Source: DASXRA01 sp036502575 (GTDB taxonomy: Bacteria > Actinomycetota > Actinomycetes > Mycobacteriales > Jatrophihabitantaceae). From it: a stretch of DNA of 64,000 nucleotides. Numbering within the stretch: position 1 is the first letter of the stretch; every line of letters begins with the position of its first letter. The DNA is taken from the NCBI GenBank assembly GCA_036502575.1, contig DASXYL010000082.1, positions 16,295 to 80,294 on the forward strand, written 5' to 3'. A program made the translations under genes and the position numbers. Below are positions 43,577 to 51,551 of this stretch, one piece after another. The notes beneath the pieces were generated by a model, which saw nothing but the letters and a program-made list of their open reading frames with translations, made no database searches and was not told where the DNA came from.

Positions 43577-44541
43577 CGGACGGGCCCGACCATGACGACG
43601 GTCCGCGCCTCGCGGCGGGCCGCTTCCATACCGTCGACCCGCCAGACGTACTCCGTGCCGGGCTTCGTCGTGAGGGCGCAATGGTTGCCGGCGGCGTCGA
43701 CGGCGATCAGGTTGACGTAGCCGCGTCCACCGGGTTCGCCCGTTTCGAGTCCGGCCAGGTCGCGTATGGCCGCCGAGCAAGCTTCGTCCAGGTCCAGGCC
43801 GGCCGCCAGGCCGGCGACGACCGCGCGCGCGGTACCGGCCCGGATGGTCAGCTCGCCCCAACCGGTACAGGTCGCTGCACCGTAACGGTCGTCGCAGTAG
43901 TTGCCGGCGCCGATCACCGGGGTATCACCGATCCGACCCGGGTATTTCCAGGCCCAGCCGCTGGTGCTGACCGCTGAGGCCAGGTGACCGTCCGCGTCGA
44001 CAGCGATCAGGTTCACAGTGCCACCCGGCGGGACCTCCACCGGTTCGGGCTGCAACGCGCGTTCGGGATCAAAGATCTCCCCGATCACGTCCCGTACGGC
44101 CTCGATGGCAGTTGATTCACCTTGCGGGGACTGACGAATCCGAGTCAGGCCCTCCCGCCAGGTGAGCTCTGCCTCCGGAGTCAGCAGGTCTTCGGTCGGC
44201 AGCCCGATCTCGTGGGCGAGACGGGCCGCCCCGTCTCCGACGACGAGTACGTGTGGGAGTTGTTCCAGAACGGCGCGGGCCACCGTGACCGCCGCCCGGT
44301 ACCCGCGCAGGCCACCGACCGCTCCGGCCTGGCGACGGGTTCCTTCCATGACGGAAGCGTCCAGCTCGACCTGCCCATCGATGTTGGGGTATCCGCCGTA
44401 GCCCACCGTGTGATCGGCGGGGTTGTCCTCGACGGCGCGAATCCCCACCTCGACCGCATCCAACGCCGATCCACCCGCCCGCAACGTCTCCCAGGCGAGG
44501 CCGATTCCGACGTCTGCGTTCGCGCTCCCGGCTACAAGCAT
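43573..44541 (-). CDS. Ntn-hydrolase asparaginase/isoaspartyl peptidase-family protein, first gene of module B
   Basis: A 322-residue member of the N-terminal-nucleophile asparaginase-2 family (isoaspartyl peptidase, glycosylasparaginase). 'AWETLRAGGSALDAVEVGIRAVED' and 'GYGGYPNIDG' are typical of the alpha half; self-cleavage is expected just before Thr in 'GGTVNLIAVD', and 'YPGRIGDTPVIGAGNYCDD' belongs to the beta half. It could cleave beta-aspartyl bonds or asparagine side chains. A promoter with two small palindromes precedes it. Confidence 0.9.
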   Translation of the reverse strand: MLVAGSANADVGIGLAWETLRAGGSALDAVEVGIRAVEDNPADHTVGYGGYPNIDGQVELDASVMEGTRRQAGAVGGLRGYRAAVTVARAVLEQLPHVLVVGDGAARLAHEIGLPTEDLLTPEAELTWREGLTRIRQSPQGESTAIEAVRDVIGEIFDPERALQPEPVEVPPGGTVNLIAVDADGHLASAVSTSGWAWKYPGRIGDTPVIGAGNYCDDRYGAATCTGWGELTIRAGTARAVVAGLAAGLDLDEACSAAIRDLAGLETGEPGGRGYVNLIAVDAAGNHCALTTKPGTEYVWRVDGMEAARREARTVVMVGPVR

Positions 44542-44556
44542 GGGCGAGACACTAAA

Positions 44557-44616
44557 GGCAAAGGTTTGCCTACGGCAATACCCCTTAAGTAAACCGTTTG
44601 TTTCCTACGGTCTCAA
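44557..44616 (-). promoter_or_regulatory. Promoter and putative LacI-type operators of the module B operon
   Basis: On the minus strand, TTGAGA (44616-44611) and TTACTT (44592-44587) are 18 bp apart and read towards the asparaginase gene. AAACCGTTT (44591-44599), a palindrome around one central base, overlaps the -10 box. GGCAAA-GG-TTTGCC (44557-44570) lies between -10 and start codon. This AT-richer stretch stands out from the flanks. The LacI-type gene ends only 52 bp upstream. Confidence 0.55.
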
Positions 44617-44667
44617 CCAGAATTCACGATGCCGCGAATCAGACCCAGCGGCGGCAGACGGACGCAG

Positions 44668-45723
44668 TCAGCGGCGCAGGCGGCGAGAAGATCTGGGCTC
44701 AGCCGTCGACTCGCGGCGGATCAGGGCCAACGGATCGGACACGAGCACGTCCTCCCCGCCGCCGCCGTCCACCCGCTCGATCAGCGCCAGTACCGCGGCG
44801 GCGCCGAGTTCTTCCAGCGGCATGCTCACGCTGGTGATCGGAACCTCGAGGTACCCGAGGCAGTGGTCCTCGTCGAAACTGATCAGTGAGACATCCTCCG
44901 GCACCCCGGCCCCGACCTCCCGGAGGGCCATCGTGGCCCCGAAGAGCTGGTTGAGGTTGCCGACGCCGATCGCGGTTGGCACGTCCGTACGCGCCATCAA
45001 TCGCCGCGTCGCCTCGTAACCACCGGCTTCGCTGTGCTCGATGTGCTGGAACGTGACGGACAGCCCGTGGGCCTTGCAGAGGGCTCGAACGGCCGCCGCG
45101 CGCCGATACACCGTGTCGACGACCTTGAAGCCGTCGACTATCGCCAGCCGCCTATGCCCGAGCGCGGCGAGGTGCTCGACGAACAGCCGCATTGCCTTCT
45201 CTTCGTCCATGACGACGTTGTTCCCCGGCCGCGGGCCACGCCGGTTCATGTACACGTGCGGGACCGAAGGCACCGGGGAGCGCGCTCCACCCGACCGCAG
45301 CGCGGTCGCGATCAGGAGCCCGTCGGCCCGGCTTTCCTCGACAAGATACTGGTAATCGGTCGGCGGACGAACGCTTTCCTCCGGCTCCTCCAGGATCATC
45401 ACGACCTGGCCGCGGTCCACCGCACGCTGGAGCGCGCCCCGCTGGATGCCAGACCAGATCGGGTTCCGTAGCAGGGGAACGATCATGGCCAACGCGCCGG
45501 TCCGTGAGCGCTTGAGGGCCCGGGCCATGGCGTTCGGTCGGTAACCCTGGCGCTGCGCGACCGTGAGGATGCGGTCACGGGTCTCCGGCCGAATGGACAA
45601 GTTCGTGTCACCGTTGAGCACCCGAGACACCGTGGAAATGTGCAGCCCCACCGCCGCGGCGACATCGACCAGTCGCGGACGTCGGTGCTCCGACGATGCC
45701 GGATCCTCCCTGCTGATTGCCAC
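44668..45723 (-). CDS. LacI-family transcriptional regulator
   Basis: A 351-residue regulator: helix-turn-helix and hinge 'VDVAAAVGLHISTVSRVLNG' and 'NAMARALKRSRTGALAMIVP', then a periplasmic-binding-protein-like ligand domain with 'FVEHLAALGHRRLAIVDG' and 'SFDEDHCLGYLEVPITSV'. Same direction as, and just upstream of, the 18-gene module B operon, which it probably controls. GTG 45723 is the likely start; GTG 45735 is possible. The longer frame to 46188 is an artefact running through the tRNA remnant. Confidence 0.9.
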   Translation of the reverse strand: MAISREDPASSEHRRPRLVDVAAAVGLHISTVSRVLNGDTNLSIRPETRDRILTVAQRQGYRPNAMARALKRSRTGALAMIVPLLRNPIWSGIQRGALQRAVDRGQVVMILEEPEESVRPPTDYQYLVEESRADGLLIATALRSGGARSPVPSVPHVYMNRRGPRPGNNVVMDEEKAMRLFVEHLAALGHRRLAIVDGFKVVDTVYRRAAAVRALCKAHGLSVTFQHIEHSEAGGYEATRRLMARTDVPTAIGVGNLNQLFGATMALREVGAGVPEDVSLISFDEDHCLGYLEVPITSVSMPLEELGAAAVLALIERVDGGGGEDVLVSDPLALIRRESTAEPRSSRRLRR

Positions 45724-46115
45724 GTCTCCCAACACATCGCGGCCCGGCACGTGGCGCAGGCCCAGCGGATCTAGAGACCACGCCGACCGGCCTGCTGGCA
45801 ACAAATCGCCGCCCCCGCAGCGCACCTGGGCGCGTCTCGGCCGGAACTGTACATGAATCGGCAGCGATGATCGCAGTAGTCGCCGTCCGCCGAGGTCTTG
45901 CCGAACGCTTTCGAGCTTGGCGTCCGATGTTCCTGGCGCGGTGGCCATCACCTCATGCAGGTCGACGGTCAGAGTACGAGCCCCCCACCCGAGGTATACA
46001 GCTAGGCTTTCGATTCCGAGGAGGATGTAGCGGTCGAGAAGCGAATACGCCAGCCCCTCGCAGACCGCCGAGAAGCCCTGATTTCCGCGGCTGGAGCACA
46101 GTGTTCGGCCCGGTT
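45724..46115. other. Non-coding or decayed sequence inside the right end of the island
   Basis: About 390 bp without a recognisable gene. Open frames exist on both strands but have no family resemblance I can see. It may hold the LacI gene's promoter and remnants of the element's original right end. Confidence 0.4.
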
Positions 46116-46174
46116 CGCCTTCTAAGCGGCAGGTCGCAGGTTCGAGTCCTGCCGGGGGCACGCAGAATGTCCTT
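46116..46174 (+). repeat. Right attachment-like direct repeat (attR): tRNA-Arg 3' fragment
   Basis: Contains the anticodon arm, variable loop, T arm and 3' acceptor strand of tRNA-Arg (46116-46160) without the 5' half, then GCAGAATGTCCTT. 58 of 59 bases match 9201-9259. The upstream sequence (GTGTTCGGCCCGGTT) does not resemble the tRNA 5' half, so no functional tRNA is encoded. Confidence 0.85.
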
Positions 46175-46595
46175 GCGGCACAAGGCAATACGCACAGCCG
46201 CGGACCGATTCGCGCCAGCTCCGCCTCAACATGCGCTCAACCCAAGTCAGCAAGGGCTCTATGGCTCGCGCACGGGACGGCTGGAGTCACGACGCACAAT
46301 GCTCAGCGACACGGCAACTGTGTAAAACAGCTACCCGGGCCCGTCGACCATGACCCGGCTCTAAGCGAGATAGCCAGCGGTCCGCGAGCTTGCCGAGCGT
46401 GTCGGGCTGGAGCCAGTCCTCCCGGCATCGGGCGAGGGTGCTGTCGATGTCTGGGTCCCAGGACCTCGCGCTGTGCTCCGAGCACACTAGGCATGGGCGC
46501 GCGGCGGTCACCAGGGCCGGCCGGCTGGTGTTGGCTGATGGCGCCGTGTACAGCCAAGCCGGCCCGGTGTAACCGCTCGGGGGGTTGGTGGTTGG
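46175..46595. other. Flank beyond attR with degraded similarity to the tRNA-Arg downstream flank
   Basis: Until about 46323 this can be lined up with 9260-9405: both have CAAGG shortly after the repeat, CGCGCACGGG, and CAGCGACACGG at nearly the same offset (187 versus 188 bases from repeat start). The rest, up to the GH3 stop, has only the doubtful small frame listed separately. Confidence 0.45.
46287..46511 (-). CDS. Possible small Cys-containing protein or gene remnant
   Basis: A 74-residue frame from GTG 46511. The first part, 'PCLVCSEHSARSWDPDIDST', 'LARCREDWLQPDTLGKLADRW', looks protein-like (spaced Cys/His, amphipathic helix), while the tail is Arg-rich and overlaps the degraded tRNA flank. 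It may be the remnant of a mobile-element gene. No ribosome-binding site is evident. Confidence 0.25.
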   Translation of the reverse strand: MTAARPCLVCSEHSARSWDPDIDSTLARCREDWLQPDTLGKLADRWLSRLEPGHGRRARVAVLHSCRVAEHCAS

Positions 46596-47504
46596 TTAGG
46601 GCATCAGTTGGGCCATGTTGAGGTGGACGACGTCCTTGCTGGAGCCGATGCCGCCGCCCCACTGCAGGAAGCCCATGCGGGTTCCGTTGTCGGTGTCGTT
46701 GAGTAGGGCCGAGATGCTGAACACCGCATTCGCGTTCGGCTGCACCGAGGTGAGGTCGGTCCAGGGCAGAGCCAGTTCATACAACGTCGTGTTCGTGGCG
46801 TCGTCCCTGGTCACGTGCACCGCGGCGTCCGTCACCGGCCCGGTGGCTTGCCCGGCCGGGGCCGTCCACCGATACGCCTGGGAACCGTCGGGAGTAAGAG
46901 CTGCCCCGTACTCGTAATGCCCCTCGGTCGAGGCGGTACTGACCGTGGCCGAAGATCCCGGCACCCCCGACGTGGCCGCCACCTGCAGGCTGTCGCCCTG
47001 CCAGATGTTGCCGCCGGTGGCCGGCTCGGAGAAGTTGGCATCACTGATCTGAGCGGTGACATACAGGTGAGTGGCGTCCCAGTCGAACCACACCTTGCCG
47101 CCCAGCCCGGCCGGGGGTTGGGCGCTGCCGACCCCCTCCCAGCTGCCCAGATCCACCGACGGGCCGTCCTGCACGTCCGACAACGACCACGAACTACCCA
47201 GCGACTTCTGCACCACCGGGAGGAACGTCACGTGCCCGGACAGCGGAGCCGAGCCCTGGCCGCCCGAGACCACGCTGGCCACGGTGAACGGATAGAGCTG
47301 CCCGAAGCTCGGACTGCCCACATCCACCGACACCGTCGCCGACGTCCCCGCAGCGATCGTGGTGTCCAGCGCCTGCGTCCCTGACTGGCTCCCCAGCGTC
47401 CACTTGACCCCTGTCACGATGGTCGGGGTGGACGAGGGGTTGTTCAGGACTACCTGCAGCGATCCCGCGGCCGGGCTCGTCTGCGTGATGACCGGGGTGG
47501 CCTG
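46596..47504 (-). repeat. Direct repeat copy 1: shared C-terminal module (GH3)
   Basis: Encodes residues 1032-1333 of the GH3 protein and the stop. It lines up without gaps with 50643-51551; I count about 44 amino-acid differences in 302, most of them in the first third. Confidence 0.9.
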
Positions 47505-50500
47505 TTCGGGTGTTGCCCCCGACGTGACGGTGACCTGGCTGACCGCGTCTTCGGTATAAGGCCCGGCCGCCCCGGTGAATGCCGCGGTCGCGTCCAGCTC
47601 CGTCTGGTTGCCCGGACTTGCGGTACCCGGAATCGTGACGGCCCAGCTGGTCGTGACCTGCTGACCGGGACCGACGCTGGAGAACGACGCGGGTGAGCTC
47701 GCCGTCGCCGTCCAACCGCTCGGCGCGTCCAGGCTCATCTGCAGGCCGTGGACCGCCTGGGATCCGGTGTTGGTGAACGCCGTCGTCGCGGCGAAGGTGG
47801 ACCCCGACTTCACGAAGTTCGGCGCCTGCACGGTGAAGGGGTTGTTCACCACGATCGGGGCAGTGCCGGTCACACCGTTCACGGTCACGTTGATCGTTGT
47901 CGCGCCAGCGGCCCCCATCGTGACCTGGCCGGCCGGGCTGACGGTGGCCACCCGTGGGTTGCTGCTGGTGTAGCTCACCCGGGCCTTGGACAGGTCCACG
48001 AACGCCTGGTCGGTGTTGACCGCCTCGACGATGTTGTCGGCGCTGGCGTGCGGCTGCTCCAGCGAGGAGTTCGTATCCGGGGCGATCCAGGGGTTCTTGG
48101 CGGTCAGGTCCAGCGTGTCGCCCGGCTTGAAGACGACCTGGTCCGGCTGGACCGTGACGTACTGGACCCGCGGAGCGATCGCACCCTTCACGGTGACCGT
48201 CCCGGAGCCCGCGACAGTTGCCGAGTCGGGGCCGACCTGGAACTTGTACGCGCCGTCGTCGACGACCTGCTTGAGATTGCTTTCGTCCCACCGACTGAGG
48301 TCAGCGAGTTTCACGTGCAGGGTGACGTGCTGAGTCTGCCCGGGCGCCAGCACGATGGTCCGCTGGAAGCCGGCGAGCTGCTCCTTCGGCAGTTCCACGC
48401 CGGGCACGGTGAACTGCGGCGCCACGTACAACTGCGCGACGGTCGCTCCCCCGACGCGGCCGGTGTTCTTGACGTCGAAGCTGACCGGCACGGTGGCGTT
48501 GGCATCGGCCGTGCGGGATCCGACGTTGACGTGGGAGTAGCTGAACGTGGCGTAGGACAACCCGTACCCGAAGGGGTAGGTCGGCGGCTGGGTGGAGTAC
48601 ATGTAGGTGCGGCCCAACCCGCCGGTCTGCGAAGGGGTCAGCCCGTAGTTCTGCATGTCCGGCAGCTGGGAGTCGTCCTTGAACCAGGTGAAGTTCAGGT
48701 GCCCGGACGGGTTCGCCTGGCCGAACAGGACCTGGGCCAGCGCGGTGCCCTGGGACTCGCCGTTGTACCCGCTGAACAGGATCGCCGGGAAGTCGCCTCG
48801 GGTGTCGGTGATGTTGACGGGGCCGGCGGACTGGATGACCATCGCGGTCCGCGGATTACCCAGCGCCTTCACCCCGCTGATCAGCGAGTTGTAGTTGCCG
48901 GGCAGGTCGAGGGACGCCCGGTCCTTGCCCTCACTGGCCACATTCAGGTCCGTGCCGACGAAGACGAGGACCAGATCGGCGGTCTTGATCGCCGCGTCGG
49001 TGTCCGCCGAGCAGGACGCCGGTGCCGTCGTCGTGCTGGTAGTGCCGCACGAGTCGAACGTGATCGTGGCGTCGGGGTTGGCGGCCTTGACCGCGGCAGT
49101 GATGCCCTGCACCGCGTTGACCTGCAGCGACGGTTTGCCGGAGTAGCCGCCCAGGGTGACCGTGTTGGCCAGGTTGCCGACGATGACGACGTTGTTCAGC
49201 TTGGCTGTATTAGCCGGCAACAGCGGCGCCGAGGTGCCCGCCACGTTGTCGTTCTTCAGCAGCACGAGGTCCTCGGCGGCGACCTTCTCCGCCAGCGCTT
49301 GGTGCGCCGGGCTCTGGATAACGCTCTTGTCGATCTTGGTGTAAGCGACGTGGCTGGGCGGGTCGAACTCGCCGGTCTGCATCCGGATCGTGAACAGGTG
49401 CACCAGCGCGTTGTCGAGGACGCCCGCGGACAGGACGCCGGCATTGATCGCGGCCGCGACGTTGGCCAAGGTCGCCTCGTTGCCGGTGCAGTTCAGCTGC
49501 GTGCCCGCCCGAAGCGCGTACGCCTGCGCGCCGGCCGATGGTGAAACCTGCTGCCCGGTGGCCGGGTTGGTCCAGGCCGAGGTCCAGCCGGGAGGCGTCC
49601 ATTGGTGGCTGTTGTAGATGTCCCCGACGGCACCGCAATCGGAGGTGGTGTACCCGTTGAACCCGTAGGTTCGCTGCAGCAGTTGGTTCGCGGTGTAGGT
49701 GTCGGCCGGGGCCGGCGTGCCATTGACCGCGTTGTAGGAGGTCATCACGCCGGACACGTGCGCGTCTTCGGTCAGGCTCGCGAACTGCCGGGTGTAGTAG
49801 TCGCGGATGTTCGCGTCGGTCGTGTTCGAGCTGCCCGAGTTCCGGTTGTTCTCCACGTTGTTCAACGCGTAGTGCTTCGTGGTGGCGGCCACCTTGAGAT
49901 AGGGCGTCATCGGCCGGCCGTCCATCGTGTTGCCCTGGTAGCCGTTGACGAATGCCCCGGCCATCTGCCCTACGAGATAAGGGTCTTCACCGAACGCCTC
50001 ATCGGCGCGGCCCCACCGCGGATCCCGATCCATGTTCACCGTCGGCGCCCAGTACGTCAGGTCGCCGTAGTCGTTCACGTCCGGGCCGAGGTTGTTCTGC
50101 CCGGTGCCGAACAGGGACTTGTCCAGGTACCCGCGCGCCTCGTCCGAGATCGCCGTCGTCTCCTTGTACATCAGCGCGGGGTCCCAGCTCATCGTGGACG
50201 CGAAGTTGACGGGGAAGCTCGTCGCCAGCACGTCGTCAACGGCACCCTGACTGCCTTCGGCGACGTCGGCCCCCAGGCGGTTCAGGCCGTGCTGCCCTTC
50301 GCTCCAGTAGGTGTAGCGCTGCACGCCCAGGCGCGGAATCGCCGGGGCGTCGTTGGTGTGCAACTGCTGGGCCTTCTCCGCCAGCGTCATCCGCGACACC
50401 AGATCGGCCGCCCGCTCGGCGAACGAGTAGTGCGTGTTGCGGTAGATCGGCTGTTGGCCCGGTGGCGCCGGCTGGGCATCGGCGGCAACCCCGGGCGAGG

Positions 50501-50597
50501 TGATAGCGGCCGCTGCCGCGGCCAGCAGAGACGTCGCGGCCAGCAGGGCCCGCCACCGCAGCGAGGCTCTTCCTCGGCCGGTGCGGATGTGAGGCAT
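46596..50597 (-). CDS. Secreted multidomain glycoside hydrolase family 3 (beta-glucosidase/beta-xylosidase type)
   Basis: A 1333-residue exported enzyme. Signal peptide about 1-42; GH3 N-terminal barrel about 55-410 with nucleophile Asp320 in 'YTTSDCGA' and substrate-binding 'KHYALNN'; GH3 C-terminal domain about 435-650; fibronectin-like domain about 700-790; a BIG2-like domain about 865-915 ('VSYTSSNPRVATVSPAGQV'); a NEW3-type domain about 920-1010 ('NFVKSGSTFAATTAFTN'); then a 302-residue module ending in a CBM9/DOMON-like domain. It releases terminal sugars from plant-type glycans outside the cell. GAGGAG precedes the ATG. The C-terminal module is shared with the GH92 gene upstream. Confidence 0.92.
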   Translation of the reverse strand: MPHIRTGRGRASLRWRALLAATSLLAAAAAAITSPGVAADAQPAPPGQQPIYRNTHYSFAERAADLVSRMTLAEKAQQLHTNDAPAIPRLGVQRYTYWSEGQHGLNRLGADVAEGSQGAVDDVLATSFPVNFASTMSWDPALMYKETTAISDEARGYLDKSLFGTGQNNLGPDVNDYGDLTYWAPTVNMDRDPRWGRADEAFGEDPYLVGQMAGAFVNGYQGNTMDGRPMTPYLKVAATTKHYALNNVENNRNSGSSNTTDANIRDYYTRQFASLTEDAHVSGVMTSYNAVNGTPAPADTYTANQLLQRTYGFNGYTTSDCGAVGDIYNSHQWTPPGWTSAWTNPATGQQVSPSAGAQAYALRAGTQLNCTGNEATLANVAAAINAGVLSAGVLDNALVHLFTIRMQTGEFDPPSHVAYTKIDKSVIQSPAHQALAEKVAAEDLVLLKNDNVAGTSAPLLPANTAKLNNVVIVGNLANTVTLGGYSGKPSLQVNAVQGITAAVKAANPDATITFDSCGTTSTTTAPASCSADTDAAIKTADLVLVFVGTDLNVASEGKDRASLDLPGNYNSLISGVKALGNPRTAMVIQSAGPVNITDTRGDFPAILFSGYNGESQGTALAQVLFGQANPSGHLNFTWFKDDSQLPDMQNYGLTPSQTGGLGRTYMYSTQPPTYPFGYGLSYATFSYSHVNVGSRTADANATVPVSFDVKNTGRVGGATVAQLYVAPQFTVPGVELPKEQLAGFQRTIVLAPGQTQHVTLHVKLADLSRWDESNLKQVVDDGAYKFQVGPDSATVAGSGTVTVKGAIAPRVQYVTVQPDQVVFKPGDTLDLTAKNPWIAPDTNSSLEQPHASADNIVEAVNTDQAFVDLSKARVSYTSSNPRVATVSPAGQVTMGAAGATTINVTVNGVTGTAPIVVNNPFTVQAPNFVKSGSTFAATTAFTNTGSQAVHGLQMSLDAPSGWTATASSPASFSSVGPGQQVTTSWAVTIPGTASPGNQTELDATAAFTGAAGPYTEDAVSQVTVTSGATPEQATPVITQTSPAAGSLQVVLNNPSSTPTIVTGVKWTLGSQSGTQALDTTIAAGTSATVSVDVGSPSFGQLYPFTVASVVSGGQGSAPLSGHVTFLPVVQKSLGSSWSLSDVQDGPSVDLGSWEGVGSAQPPAGLGGKVWFDWDATHLYVTAQISDANFSEPATGGNIWQGDSLQVAATSGVPGSSATVSTASTEGHYEYGAALTPDGSQAYRWTAPAGQATGPVTDAAVHVTRDDATNTTLYELALPWTDLTSVQPNANAVFSISALLNDTDNGTRMGFLQWGGGIGSSKDVVHLNMAQLMP

Positions 50598-50642
50598 GAG
50601 TGGCTCCTCTAGATCGTCCTGGGTGGGGAAGACGGCGGCTGG

Positions 50643-51551
50643 TTAGGGCATCAGTTGGGCCATATTGAGGTGGACGACATCCTTGCTGGAGCCGATGCCA
50701 CCGCCCCACTGCAAGAAGCCCAATCGGGTCCCGTTGTCGGTGTCGTTGAGCAGGGCCGAGATGCTGAACACGTTGCCGGTGCTCGGTTGCACCGAGGTGA
50801 GATCGGTCCAGGGCAGGGCCAGCTCGTACAACGTCGTGTTGGTGGCATCGTCGCGGCTGACGTGCACCGCGGCGTCGGTGACCGGCCCGGTGGCCTGCCC
50901 GGCCGGGGCGGTCCACCGGTACGCCTGGGCGCCGTCCGGGGTGAGGGCGGCCCCGTACTCGTAGTGCCCGTTGATGGACGCGGTGCTGACGGTGGCCGAG
51001 GATCCGGGCACCCCGGAGGTGGCCGCCAGCTGCAGGCTGTCGCCCTGCCAGATGTTGCCGCCGGTGGCCGGCTCGGAGAAGTTGGGGTCGCTGATCTGCG
51101 CGGTGACGTAGAGGTTGGCGGAGTCCCAGTTGAGCCACACCTTGCCGCCCAGGCCGGCCGGGGCCTGCGGATTGCCGATTCCCTCCCAGCTACCCAGGTC
51201 CGCCGAGGGGCCGTCCTGCACGTCGGACAACGACCACGAGCTGCCCAGCGACTTCTGCACCACCGGGAGGAACGTGACGTGCCCGGCCAGCGGGGTCGAG
51301 TTCGAGCCGCCGGAGACCACGCTGGTCACCGTGAACGGGTAGAGCTGCCCGAGGACGGGACTACCCACATCCACCGACACCGTCGCCGACGACTGCGGGG
51401 CGATAGCGGTGTTCAGCGCCTGCGTGCCCGACTGGCTCCCCAGCGTCCACTTGACGGCCGTCACCGTCGCCGGGGTGTCGGTGCTGTTCGCCAGCGCCAC
51501 CTGCAGCGAGCCGGCCGGCGGGCTCACCTGAGTGATGACCGGGGTGACCTG
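50643..51551 (-). repeat. Direct repeat copy 2: shared C-terminal module (GH92)
   Basis: Encodes residues 890-1191 of the GH92 protein and the stop; partner of 46596-47504. The module comprises an Ig-like part ('VKWTLGSQSGTQAL') and a CBM9/DOMON-like part ('LYVTAQISD', 'NIWQGDSLQ'). Confidence 0.9.

Larger units (their letters stand above)
9201..46174. mobile_element. Probable genomic island integrated at tRNA-Arg (about 37 kb, no integrase seen)
   Basis: A 59-bp direct repeat with a single mismatch bounds this segment: the 3' half of the intact tRNA-Arg gene plus 14 bp on the left, and an orphan tRNA 3' fragment on the right. This is the footprint of tyrosine-recombinase integration at a tRNA 3' end. 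Inside are a toxin-antitoxin remnant and two peptide-type transport and catabolic modules. No integrase, excisionase, relicase or phage gene is recognisable, so the element would now be immobile or has been trimmed. An alternative is duplication of a tRNA segment by another route. Confidence 0.6.

Noticed and set aside
28234..44541. Module B as a microcystin-type cyclic peptide degradation pathway
   Set aside because: Isoaspartyl hydrolase, importer and methylaspartate lyase would fit such peptides, but there is no MlrA/MlrC-like protease, and the methylaspartate in those peptides has D-configuration whereas the known lyase uses the L-threo form. Too speculative to state as a finding.
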